Part shown: positions 26,374 to 34,740 of the stretch, piece after piece
Layout: every line of letters begins with the position of its first letter
How positions within the stretch are numbered: position 1 is the first letter of the stretch
NCBI RefSeq assembly: GCF_014698835.1
Contig: NZ_JACJTU010000018.1
Location: 62,001-126,000, forward strand
DNA length: 64,000 nt
Direction of reading: 5' to 3'
Source: Nostoc paludosum FACHB-159
GTDB taxonomy: Bacteria; Cyanobacteriota; Cyanobacteriia; Cyanobacteriales; Nostocaceae
Made by a program: the position numbers and the translations under genes
The notes under the pieces: model-generated
The model's input: the letters and a program-made list of their open reading frames with translations, nothing else
Databases searched by the model: none
What the model was told of the DNA's origin: nothing

Positions 26374-27078
26374 TTAAGCGGTTGCGCTTAAAACTGCGTT
26401 GTTGGTTAATTTGCCATCTTCCATTTCCACGATGCGATCGGCAACATCTAAAATACGATTGTCGTGGGTGACAAGTAGAATGGTGCAGCCTTGTTCTTTG
26501 GCTAATGTCTGCATTAGAGTGACTACATCTCGACCGGATTTGCTATCTAAGGCTGCGGTTGGTTCGTCAGCTAAGACGATTTTAGGATGGTTGACTAAGG
26601 CACGAGCGATCGCAACTCTTTGCTTTTGTCCTCCAGACAAGTCATCAGGATAATAGTTGAGACGATTCCCTAAACCAACGTGTTCTAACATTTGAGCAGA
26701 ACGCTGTTGCATCTGTTTTAATGATAAATGGTTATGCAGTTCTAAGCCCATCTTGACATTTTGTAAAGCAGTTAAACTGTTATGTAAATTGTGTGCTTGA
26801 AAGATATAGCCATTGTTTCGTCGTGCTAAGGTCAATTCTCCTGCACTTGCACCACACAGTTCTCTTTCTAGGACTTTCAAACTACCAGATTGAGCAGAAC
26901 GCAATCCACCAATCAAAGTCAATAAGGTTGTTTTACCAGAACCAGAAGGGCCAGTCATGATGACAATTTCACCAGAATTGATTTCTAGATTAATGTCAAA
27001 TAAAACTTGTTTCTTTAATTGCCCTTGCCCAAAGTAATGATTAAGATTATTGATGGAAATGACTGGTTTATTTTTCAT
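26374..27078 (-). CDS. devA: DevA-type ABC transporter ATP-binding protein
   Basis: A 234-aa ATPase starting at the ATG at 27078, which has an AAGGA site 9 bases upstream; a longer frame to 27117 is repeat-derived. Walker A GPSGSGKTT, signature LSGGQKQRVAIARAL, Walker B ILADEPTAALDS and the H-loop VTHD are complete. With DevC and DevB it forms a MacB-like tripartite exporter that works with a TolC-type outer-membrane protein; the archetype exports heterocyst glycolipids, but cyanobacteria have many paralogues with other cargo. It is the last gene of the devB-devC-devA operon. The adjacent tetR suggests drug or lipid stress control rather than heterocyst development. Confidence 0.92.
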   Translation of the reverse strand: MKNKPVISINNLNHYFGQGQLKKQVLFDINLEINSGEIVIMTGPSGSGKTTLLTLIGGLRSAQSGSLKVLERELCGASAGELTLARRNNGYIFQAHNLHNSLTALQNVKMGLELHNHLSLKQMQQRSAQMLEHVGLGNRLNYYPDDLSGGQKQRVAIARALVNHPKIVLADEPTAALDSKSGRDVVTLMQTLAKEQGCTILLVTHDNRILDVADRIVEMEDGKLTNNAVLSATA

Positions 27079-27118
27079 AAAAATATCCTTTATACTTTTT
27101 AATTGACCAATGCCCAAT

Positions 27119-27166
27119 ACTTCTCTACGAGAGGCTGCGCCAACGGCTTAGCTCAGTACAAGTGCC
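27119..27166. repeat. Dispersed repeat between devC and devA (variable-centre family)
   Basis: ACTTCTCTACGAGA...CTCAGTACAAGTGCC; the ends match the reverse complement of 18461-18519 while the middle differs. It lies inside the devC-devA spacer. Confidence 0.65.
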
Positions 27167-27179
27167 CTATGCGCCAATT

Positions 27180-28355
27180 TCAAAACATATCAGCCGGGTC
27201 AGCAGATTGAAGCCTACGAGTAGCGATCGCTCCAGAAATTCCGCACATAATAATGGTTAAAATTAGAACCAACATTGCTCGTGCTGATGTCATTAAAATA
27301 GGTAGTGCAGTTGCTTTTGCTGCCAAATTATAAAGTCCAATTGGTAAAATGAAACCAGGAATAAAACCAAAAAAGGCCAAAATTATTGCTTCTTCAAAGA
27401 CTACTGTAAGTAAGTATTGGTTACGGTATCCCATTGCTTTAAATGTCGCATATTCTTTAAGATGGCTGTTGACATCAGTTGAAAGTACCTGATAAACAAT
27501 GACAACACCCACTACAAATGCCATCGCTGTTCCTAATCCAAAAATGAATCCAATCGGGCTTTCTTTTTGCCAGTAACTCTGCTCAAATTCGATGTATTCT
27601 TCTTTAGTTAAAACTCTCACATCATTGGGCAGACGAGAGTCTAATACAGTAGCAACTTGCTTTGGATCGTAACCTGATTGGAGTTTAATTAATCCCAGGT
27701 TGATGCTAGCAGCTTCTCGTCGAGGAAAGAAATGTAAGAAAGTTTGATCGCTACCAATTAAAATTCCATCTGCACCAAAGGATGCTCCTAATGTAAATAA
27801 ACCAGCGATCGTAACAGTACGGCGCTCAATTTCAGTAGTAACAATTTTTCCTTGCTCAACTTGAGCGATCGCATCTTTATAACTTCCTCTAGAATTGCGA
27901 TCGAATAATATCCAATCTGGTAACTTGATTTTATTCAATTGCTGATTCACTTCTGGCAAATTTAAAGCTGGTTGTTCCGGCTCAAATCCAATCACTTGCA
28001 TAGATGTTTCTTTGCGAGTTTCAGGATGTTTCCAAGTAATAGTATTGGAATAAAACGCTTGTGCTGATTTGACTCCCGGAATATCCTTGGCTTGATACAA
28101 ACGTCGCCGTGAGAACGTACCTAAATTCTGTGTGTTCCGCGCTTGGGGACTGACTAACACAATATCTGCATTCAGAGTGCGGCTCAATTTTGTGTTGCTG
28201 TCATACAAAGCACTTTGAAAGCCAAGCTGCATGAACATCAACACATCAGCAAAAGCAATCCCTGATAATGCTACTAAAAGACGACCTTTTTCTTTACTCA
28301 GTTGCAGCCATCCGAGTGGTGTTCGCCGTTGAACTTGCTGAATAAATCCAATCAT
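27180..28355 (-). CDS. devC: DevC-type ABC transporter permease
   Basis: A 391-aa FtsX/MacB-fold permease: an N-terminal transmembrane segment (about 25-45), a large periplasmic domain (about 50-270) and three C-terminal transmembrane segments (about 270-295, 320-345 and 355-380). The start MIGFIQQVQRRTPLGWLQL is the usual DevC N-terminus. It pairs with DevA below and with the DevB adaptor. The devB-devC spacer carries a GTAATTC heptamer repeat and the devC-devA spacer a dispersed repeat, so the operon has tolerated insertions. Confidence 0.92.
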   Translation of the reverse strand: MIGFIQQVQRRTPLGWLQLSKEKGRLLVALSGIAFADVLMFMQLGFQSALYDSNTKLSRTLNADIVLVSPQARNTQNLGTFSRRRLYQAKDIPGVKSAQAFYSNTITWKHPETRKETSMQVIGFEPEQPALNLPEVNQQLNKIKLPDWILFDRNSRGSYKDAIAQVEQGKIVTTEIERRTVTIAGLFTLGASFGADGILIGSDQTFLHFFPRREAASINLGLIKLQSGYDPKQVATVLDSRLPNDVRVLTKEEYIEFEQSYWQKESPIGFIFGLGTAMAFVVGVVIVYQVLSTDVNSHLKEYATFKAMGYRNQYLLTVVFEEAIILAFFGFIPGFILPIGLYNLAAKATALPILMTSARAMLVLILTIIMCGISGAIATRRLQSADPADMF

Positions 28356-28363
28356 AATAATTT

Positions 28364-28391
28364 GTAATTCGTAATTCGTAATTCGTAATTA
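28364..28391. repeat. STRR heptamer repeat, 4 copies of GTAATTC
   Basis: Four contiguous heptamers, the last with one change, immediately upstream of devC (between devB and devC). The heptamer is distinct from the GAATTCA family. Confidence 0.8.
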
Positions 28392-28454
28392 GGCATTGCT
28401 GAATTTATGAAATTAAAAAATCAACTCTTCGTCTCTGCGTGTGATAAAAACCTA

Positions 28455-29651
28455 TCATTTTTCAATTTCTGCCGTAATTTGCAAATTAGTAAACTTAGCA
28501 GCTTTTTTACTCGATGCAGCATCTAAAGCCACATGCACCTCAACCACTCTGGCATCAATATTAGTACTAGGATCGGTATTAACAATAGTTTGCCGTTTCA
28601 CTTGAGAACCAATACGTTCAACTTTTCCCAGCAGTTCCCCAGGAATCGAATCGCTAGTGACTCGCACCGTTTGTCCAACTTTCACATCACTGATGTCGCT
28701 TTGGTAAACCTCAGCAACTGCATACATGCGTTGAGTCTGCCCAATCTCCACAATGCCATCATTGCCTACGACTTCTCCGGCGCGAGTATGAATCTCTAGA
28801 ATTTCACCATCAATCGGCGATCGCACAGAGGCTTGATTCAGTTCTGCCTGAGCTTGTTTCATAGCTGCAATGGCGCGATCGACTTCTACTTGGTTCTGTT
28901 TGACATCCACTGGCCGCACCTCTGCAATCCGATCCAAATTGGCTCTGGCTTGATTGAGTTGCGCTGGACTGGTAGATTGAATCCTTGCCAACACTGCTTT
29001 TGCTTCTTGTAAACTCTTCTGGGCAGTTTCTAACGTTAACTGTCTGCTGTCTCTATCGGCGGCGGAGATTGCACCCTCTTGATACAACGACTGATAGCGG
29101 TTGTATTGTGTCTGTGCGTTCGTCAATTCTGATGTTAACCGAGCCACCGTTGCCAGTTGAGCATCAATGTCTCCTTGTCGTTGCGCTTGCAAACGAGCAA
29201 TTTCGGCACGTTGAGCATTAATTTCTCCGGTTTTAGCTCCGGCTTTGGTGATGGCAAGTTTCGCTTGGGCAACTTTCACATCTTCCTGCGCTTGCTGATA
29301 TGCTGCTAAAAGACGATCGCGGTTATCCAAAATTGCAATGGCTTGCCCTGCCTTGACGCGATCGCCTTCCTTCACTAACAATTGTTCCACTCGATTGCCG
29401 TTATTGGCGGTGGGAGCTGACAAGTTAACCGTTTCTCCCTGAGGTTCCAATCGCCCCAGCGCTGTCACTGTAGTGATTTCAGGTGAAGAAACCGCTGGGC
29501 TGGGATTTTGTACCTGTTGATTTGATGGCGATCGCGAGAGTACATAAGCAGAGGTTCCACCCACAATAATCAACGCGCTAGCAGCAATCCCAAACCATTG
29601 ACGAGATTTAGCAGAGTTAGCGCTAACTGGTAAGTTTTGCAGCATGAGCAA
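28455..29651 (-). CDS. devB: DevB-type membrane fusion protein (HlyD family)
   Basis: A 398-aa adaptor with an N-terminal membrane anchor (about 20-40), a split lipoyl-like domain (VEQLLVKEGDRVKAGQAIA and later SVRSPIDGEILEIH), a long α-helical hairpin (about 110-270) and a β-barrel C-terminal part. It bridges the DevCA pump and an outer-membrane TolC-like channel. It is the first gene of devBCA; the 151-bp region to the divergent tetR holds two palindromes that are likely operators. Confidence 0.92.
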   Translation of the reverse strand: MLMLQNLPVSANSAKSRQWFGIAASALIIVGGTSAYVLSRSPSNQQVQNPSPAVSSPEITTVTALGRLEPQGETVNLSAPTANNGNRVEQLLVKEGDRVKAGQAIAILDNRDRLLAAYQQAQEDVKVAQAKLAITKAGAKTGEINAQRAEIARLQAQRQGDIDAQLATVARLTSELTNAQTQYNRYQSLYQEGAISAADRDSRQLTLETAQKSLQEAKAVLARIQSTSPAQLNQARANLDRIAEVRPVDVKQNQVEVDRAIAAMKQAQAELNQASVRSPIDGEILEIHTRAGEVVGNDGIVEIGQTQRMYAVAEVYQSDISDVKVGQTVRVTSDSIPGELLGKVERIGSQVKRQTIVNTDPSTNIDARVVEVHVALDAASSKKAAKFTNLQITAEIEK

Positions 29652-29676
29652 GCTCCTAGTTACATCTGACAGCTAT

Positions 29677-29691
29677 ACAAAACTGTTTCGT
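29677..29691. promoter_or_regulatory. TetR operator-like palindrome, degenerate copy
   Basis: ACAAAACTGTTTCGT, two mismatches from the perfect copy at 29715-29729, 25 bp upstream of the devB start. The 38-bp centre-to-centre distance is between three and four helical turns. Confidence 0.6.
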
Positions 29692-29714
29692 TTCGTGTAC
29701 AGCTTTTAAGATAA

Positions 29715-29729
29715 ACGAAACGGTTTCGT
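29715..29729. promoter_or_regulatory. TetR operator-like palindrome, perfect copy
   Basis: ACGAAAC-G-GTTTCGT is a perfect palindrome around a central base, in the divergent devB/tetR spacer. This is typical of autoregulatory TetR operators. Confidence 0.7.
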
Positions 29730-29802
29730 CTTGTCAAGGTGTATGCTGGAAATAAGGTGAATTAGGTGAATGAGTTCCCTCCTTTGTTTGTAAAATCGAG
29801 AC

Positions 29803-30408
29803 ATGAGCAAATCTAAGAGTATTGAGCGCGATTTATCTCCCGAAAAGACTGAGATGATCCTGGGTGGAGCAATGCAGGAGTTTCTCGAAAACGGCTATGC
29901 GGCAGCCAGAATGGATAAAATTGCAGTGGCGGCGGGTGTTTCTAAAGCAACGATATACAGGCGTTATCCCGATAAGGAAAGCTTGTTTATAGCATTGATG
30001 CAGCAATTAGCTTGCAAAAAAGAATTTTTTAATTCAGAACAACTCCAATCTGCTCAGGGCGATCCGGCTTCTTTTTTGAGATCCTTTGCAAATAGGATGC
30101 TTGACAATGTTGCAGACGATCCACAAGCTCTGACATTCTTGAGGATTATTATTGGTGAGTCAGGAAGGTTTCCAGGATTAGCGCGAGCATTTGTCAAGAA
30201 CATTGAAAAACCGATGCTGGAATCTCTGACGCAATACTTAGCTTCTCACTCGAAACTAGAACTTCCCGATGCGGAAGTTGCAGCACGAGCCTTTGTTGGG
30301 ACACTCGTTCATTTCGTCATCCTGCGAGATATCATGCAAAGTGGCGATTTAGTGCCGATGGAACGCGATCGCCTCATTGAGAATTTAGTCAAATTAATTA
30401 TTAAATGA
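29803..30408 (+). CDS. TetR/AcrR-family transcriptional regulator
   Basis: A 201-aa regulator with an N-terminal TetR helix-turn-helix at about 17-63 (AAGVSKATIYRRYPDKESLF) and an all-helical C-terminal ligand/dimer domain. It is divergent from devBCA with two palindromes between, so it most likely represses both itself and the exporter until a ligand binds. Its last 15 bp overlap the convergent NB-ARC gene. The ligand is unknown. Confidence 0.93.
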   Translation: MSKSKSIERDLSPEKTEMILGGAMQEFLENGYAAARMDKIAVAAGVSKATIYRRYPDKESLFIALMQQLACKKEFFNSEQLQSAQGDPASFLRSFANRMLDNVADDPQALTFLRIIIGESGRFPGLARAFVKNIEKPMLESLTQYLASHSKLELPDAEVAARAFVGTLVHFVILRDIMQSGDLVPMERDRLIENLVKLIIK

Positions 30409-32778
30409 GAATTCACAATTCTGTATTCTTTCGACTTGCTTTGGAGCTTTTATTTCAGTAAATAACTCAATTGCTTGATGAAAATTTATTTGACTTTCAT
30501 CAGGCTTTGAAATTTTTTGATAAGTTAAACCCAATTGAAAATAAGCTTCAGCTAAGTCACATTTTGCACCGATTTTTTCCAAAAGTTCGATTGCTTCTGT
30601 ATGATTAGCAAGAGCTAAATCAAAATCAGCTTGGTGTCGATAGATTTCTGCTAAACTGTTGAGTGTCTTAGCTTTTACTTGCATATAGTGACTTTCTTCT
30701 GCAAAAGTCAAAGCTTGGTTAAACATTTGATTTGCTTGGTCAAATTTTCCTAAATTTACGTATGTTTGACCTAAAATTTGGATGAAATAAGCAAATCTGC
30801 CAGTTTGTTCTAGCTGTTTGGGATTCGTAATATTTTGATAAGCTACATCTGCTAATTGATAGGAAGCATCGCACAAACCTAAATAAGAATATACTAAAGC
30901 TAAACATACTGAAGCTTTTTCTGCCCAGCGATGATGCTTGGTATTTTGAGCGAGGTAAATTACTTGTTGAAATAACTTTGCAGCTATTTCTAGTTCCCAC
31001 AAATCTATTTGATAAAGACCAATGCTTAATAAAGAATCTACCTCAAGCATCCTCAGATAGTAAACTGTATGTTTATTTTCTGGCTGAGGTACAAGGGATT
31101 TGAGTGCTTGCGTTGCGAGATTAATAGTCTTTTCTTGGCAGGCGATCGCTTGACTAATTTTACCTGTTATCCAGTACAAATCGCCCAATATATTGTAAAG
31201 TTCGCTGAGATTTTGGTGGTTATCCAGATTGCTAACAATTTGATTAATTGCTGTAAGTATAGGCTGAATTAATCCCATGCGATACAGCGTACTACCAAGA
31301 GGTAAAAACTGCTGCCATTGATTATTTCGGCTTTTGAGAATCACTTTACCTGCTAATTGAAATTCCTGAATTTCGATGTAGTGATAATATGCTTCTAAAG
31401 CTTGCAAAGCATCTTTAAAACTCTCAATTTTTGTAACACTAGTCGTCCAAAATTCTGCGGCTTTGTGGTTAGTAATTTCCCATTCATCGCTGGAGCGTAA
31501 ACGGGCGATCGCTTCTTGGCGAATTACTGGATGCAACCAATATTTACCTTTATCGCACTCTATCAAAGACCGATTTCTTAAGGAAGTAATAATTTGACGA
31601 TGTTCGTCAGGTGGAACATCCCAAAGCAAACAAAACAACCCTTGAGATGAGATAGTTGGTATATCTTGATAACGATAACATCCCAAACGGCAAAGCAAGC
31701 GATAGGCTTGGGCGTCGAGATTTTGTAAACGATTAATTTGACTAACCGCTAAATTTTTTAAATCCGTTGCGGCTAGAGGATCGGCTTGATTTTCTTGCCA
31801 ATAAACAGCCATATCACCATCGAAATCCTCTTGAATCGAACCACAGAGAATTCCCATCGCTTTAGCATTACCGTTATATGTGCGATGCATGATTTCTAAA
31901 GTTGGCAAGTCGATGGCTAATCCCCGGTTGCTAAAAAACTGTTGCCATGCGCTTTTATCCAAACCAGGAAGCCTATAATGATTTACATTTAGCCCAGGTT
32001 CGCAAAGGCGATCGCGGCTAGTAATTAGAGTCACAGATTGCACTCTAGCATCAGCCAAAACCCGTAATAGCTCTACATAGTTGCGGTGCGAAGCAATCAA
32101 CCCACCTTGTTTATCTAATGCAGGTTCGAGATTATCAATTAACACACCAATGCGCCGATTGTGGAGTTGGCGCTTGAGTCGTGCCAAAGTTACGCCAAAT
32201 TCTACCCCAGGTTCTTCATTAAAATCTTGTTTGAGCCATTCCTCTACAACTCGTTCGGCGGGAGTGATGTTTTGGGTTTCCTTCGCCATCAGCAGTTCCA
32301 AAACCAACTCAAAATCCTGAGTTTGGAGATATTGCTGCGCTAGAGTAGTTTTGCCCAAACCGCCTTCGCCTTGAATCACAATCACTTTCGAGCCTTGATT
32401 GACTAAAGAATTCAGGTGAGCGATCGCTTCTGTTCGTCCAATAAAATTGCTATCCTCTAATTTTGGGGCGGCGTGTGACGTTCTGGAGTAATCAATCAGG
32501 CTGGATATCGTATTGCTTTTTCTCAGAACCCGTTCCAAAGTAGCGCGACAATTACTTTTAGTAATCTTCTGGCGCAGTACCTTAGAAAGTAACTTCCATA
32601 AGTGAGAACCAGCATCCTTAGCGTGTCCTTCCGTACAACCGTAAGCACGAGCGATATCCAAGTATTTCCTACCCAACCAAACTTGCCCAAGAATAACTTT
32701 TTGCAAATCGCTCAACCGTTCCCCGGTTTGAGCAGGAACTATGGTGTCTAACCATGCTAATGCTGCTTGGGCGTCCAT
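30394..32778 (-). CDS. NB-ARC (STAND) ATPase with N-terminal helical domain and C-terminal TPRs
   Basis: A 794-aa protein from the ATG at 32778 (a TTG nine bases upstream is less likely). Residues about 1-90 match the cyanobacterial vMAP/HTH-type N-terminal domain (ALAWLDTIV...LQ...IARAYGCTEGHAKDAGSHLWK), followed by an NB-ARC ATPase with Walker A GEGGLGKTT (about 137-145), Walker B IGVLIDNLE and the sensor string LITSRDR. A winged-helix stretch and about eight TPR-like helical repeats follow. Such STAND proteins act as signal-triggered switches, some in immunity or programmed death, but the N-terminal domain here has no visible catalytic residues. No partner effector is adjacent; an AbiJ-like gene lies 0.9 kb away. 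Confidence 0.85.
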   Translation of the reverse strand: MDAQAALAWLDTIVPAQTGERLSDLQKVILGQVWLGRKYLDIARAYGCTEGHAKDAGSHLWKLLSKVLRQKITKSNCRATLERVLRKSNTISSLIDYSRTSHAAPKLEDSNFIGRTEAIAHLNSLVNQGSKVIVIQGEGGLGKTTLAQQYLQTQDFELVLELLMAKETQNITPAERVVEEWLKQDFNEEPGVEFGVTLARLKRQLHNRRIGVLIDNLEPALDKQGGLIASHRNYVELLRVLADARVQSVTLITSRDRLCEPGLNVNHYRLPGLDKSAWQQFFSNRGLAIDLPTLEIMHRTYNGNAKAMGILCGSIQEDFDGDMAVYWQENQADPLAATDLKNLAVSQINRLQNLDAQAYRLLCRLGCYRYQDIPTISSQGLFCLLWDVPPDEHRQIITSLRNRSLIECDKGKYWLHPVIRQEAIARLRSSDEWEITNHKAAEFWTTSVTKIESFKDALQALEAYYHYIEIQEFQLAGKVILKSRNNQWQQFLPLGSTLYRMGLIQPILTAINQIVSNLDNHQNLSELYNILGDLYWITGKISQAIACQEKTINLATQALKSLVPQPENKHTVYYLRMLEVDSLLSIGLYQIDLWELEIAAKLFQQVIYLAQNTKHHRWAEKASVCLALVYSYLGLCDASYQLADVAYQNITNPKQLEQTGRFAYFIQILGQTYVNLGKFDQANQMFNQALTFAEESHYMQVKAKTLNSLAEIYRHQADFDLALANHTEAIELLEKIGAKCDLAEAYFQLGLTYQKISKPDESQINFHQAIELFTEIKAPKQVERIQNCEFSFNN

Positions 32779-32956
32779 TTGTAACAACTAGGATAGTTCA
32801 GACTTTTATAGACAACTATAAATCAGTCTACAGTTATGCTTTTCAAATTTTCGGATAAGATTTTGTAAATCCGACTTTTTTCCCGACTTTTCCGGCCTTG
32901 ATTCAACAGCGAAATAAAATAAAACTTATTAGGTCACTCCACCACCATCATTACTT

Positions 32957-33658
32957 ATGGTGAAATCCGATCCCCGTCAATCTTTGCCTAGCAGTGCTGA
33001 ACTTCCTTGTTCAGACGATACGCCTGTGGATAACGAAGACCAAAATTTTATTCCCAATTTACTTCTCTTCTTGCTGCAATATATTTGGGCAGACCGTAAT
33101 GATTGGTTTTTCAGCGTGGATATGGGTGTTTACCATACCACAGGTGTTAGTCCACTTGTGCCCATTGTCCCAGACGGATTTTTAAGCTTGGGTGTAGAAC
33201 GGCGCAAGGCAGGTAAATCTCGTAAAAGTTATGTTCTTTGGGAAGAAAACGAAATTCCACCCATTCTTGCTTTAGAAATTGTTTCTTTAACTCCAGGTGG
33301 AGAATATGACAAGAAATTAGATATTTATGCCAAGTTAGGTGTACTGTACTACGTTATTTATAATCCAGAGTATTGGCAACGCGATCGTCACCAACCTTTT
33401 GAAGTTTATCGCTTAGTAGATGGTAGCTATCAATTGCAAATTGGCGAACCTTTTTGGATGCCAGAAATTGGTCTAGGAATTGGTAGAGGACAATACGTAT
33501 CTGGTAATATCCCGCGTCAGGTTTTGTATTGGTATGACCGACAAGGCGATCGCTATCAAACTCCAGAAGAAATCGAACAGCAAACTCGCCAACAGCTTGA
33601 ATTAGTGCAAAAACAACTTGAGCAATACCGTAAGCGCTTTGGGGATTTACCAGAATAA
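32957..33658 (+). CDS. Uma2-family (DUF820) nuclease-fold protein
   Basis: A 233-aa member of the cyanobacterial Uma2/DUF820 family, which has a PD-(D/E)xK nuclease fold. The pattern is visible as VPDGFLSL, ALEIVSLTPG and KLDIYAKLGV followed by YYVIYNP. The C-terminal 40 residues are a charged coiled coil (EEIEQQTRQQLELVQKQLEQ). Filamentous cyanobacteria carry dozens of copies, often linked to mobile DNA; the biological role is unsettled. The stop is 14 bp from the stop of the convergent AbiJ-like gene. Confidence 0.88.
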   Translation: MVKSDPRQSLPSSAELPCSDDTPVDNEDQNFIPNLLLFLLQYIWADRNDWFFSVDMGVYHTTGVSPLVPIVPDGFLSLGVERRKAGKSRKSYVLWEENEIPPILALEIVSLTPGGEYDKKLDIYAKLGVLYYVIYNPEYWQRDRHQPFEVYRLVDGSYQLQIGEPFWMPEIGLGIGRGQYVSGNIPRQVLYWYDRQGDRYQTPEEIEQQTRQQLELVQKQLEQYRKRFGDLPE

Positions 33659-33672
33659 AGTCAAGATTGATC

Positions 33673-34578
33673 TTAAGGTAGTGCCTTCTTTGCTTCTAGC
33701 AAAAATAGAATTGTACTTGCCGTTATATGAAGCTGGTAAGCAGCAAAGTGTTGTGGAACAGTAAGCGGCTGAGAACCTTGACCATGACCTGCATTTTTAT
33801 TTCTTAGAGTAGGAATTCCACTTTCCAGATTTGATCTAAGTGAGGTAAATTGAGTCTGTAAGTAAGCTGGAATCAGATTATTTTGAAAACAAATATCAAT
33901 AAGTTTTTTTGCCGTATCTGTGGGTTGATAGCTCCAGCCTTGAATATCACAAATAGTTTTCATAGTACTCTCGAAAGCTTTGAGGCATTCGACAAGGCAT
34001 TCCTTGTATCGTCCATGCCGATAATGTTCGTGTGCTTTCAAAAATTCCTCATTTGCTCCTTGAAATCGTGTATCACTTAGCAAAAGCAAAACTGGCTTAA
34101 CTGCCTCAGCGTGGATTATCTGAGAATCAACTCTGATAATTTTACCTGACTCATACTGATAGCCAACCCCGTGTTCTCGAAACCTTAGGTTTAATTCTCC
34201 AATTGCTTCATCAGCTGTAATTTTTGAATTTTTAAGAAATTCAGTTCTATTTCTATATGTATAGTCAATGAATTTAAAGGTTAACTCTATGAAATCAAGA
34301 ACATGTTCTGTTTGCTCGGTATTAAACATGAAAAGATTAATTATATCTTTGCCTACAATTGATTGTTGTAACTTACCGTATTCACGATATAGTCTGTTAT
34401 AAATATCGTTGAAAGCCCTAAGAAGGTTTAAATCTAAAGGTTCAGCTATAAAAACATCATTAATAATGTAAACAATCTGTACGCGAAGTGGTTGAGGAAT
34501 GTCAACATACTGATAAACATCAGGGAATTCTCCCATAAGTCTTTTTTGACGCTTTGAGTATATATCGTAGACCTTCAT
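33673..34578 (-). CDS. AbiJ-like abortive-infection protein with HEPN domain
   Basis: A 301-aa protein from the ATG at 34578; a TTG 21 bases upstream is less likely. The N-terminal part (MKVYDIYSKRQKR...PDVYQY...PLRVQIVYI) matches the AbiJ N-terminal type of the STM4504/CBY_0614 group, and the C-terminal half is an abortive-infection C-terminal HEPN domain (YKECLVECLKAFESTMKTIC). The motif RNKNAGH fits the R-x(4-6)-H active site of HEPN ribonucleases. The expected role is anti-phage defence by RNA cleavage, inferred from the family. It is monocistronic and its AT-rich codons differ somewhat from those of the neighbouring uppS. Confidence 0.75.
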   Translation of the reverse strand: MKVYDIYSKRQKRLMGEFPDVYQYVDIPQPLRVQIVYIINDVFIAEPLDLNLLRAFNDIYNRLYREYGKLQQSIVGKDIINLFMFNTEQTEHVLDFIELTFKFIDYTYRNRTEFLKNSKITADEAIGELNLRFREHGVGYQYESGKIIRVDSQIIHAEAVKPVLLLLSDTRFQGANEEFLKAHEHYRHGRYKECLVECLKAFESTMKTICDIQGWSYQPTDTAKKLIDICFQNNLIPAYLQTQFTSLRSNLESGIPTLRNKNAGHGQGSQPLTVPQHFAAYQLHITASTILFLLEAKKALP

Positions 34579-34740
34579 ACTTAATAAACCTCTAGACAAT
34601 ACATATATACTACATTAAAGACTTTTTCCCCGACTCTTGCAACTGCATAGGATAAAACTGCCTACTTTCGCCGACTGACAAAACAAAGTGCGATCGCTTA
34701 GGCTATTGGGCAAAGAGATAAAAAGCAAAGTATAAAAATT

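Noticed and set aside
27079..27117. N-terminal extension of DevA (MGIGQLKSIKDIF)
   Set aside because: It is encoded by a dispersed ATGCCCAAT repeat; the internal ATG at 27078 has an AAGGA ribosome site and family N-terminus.
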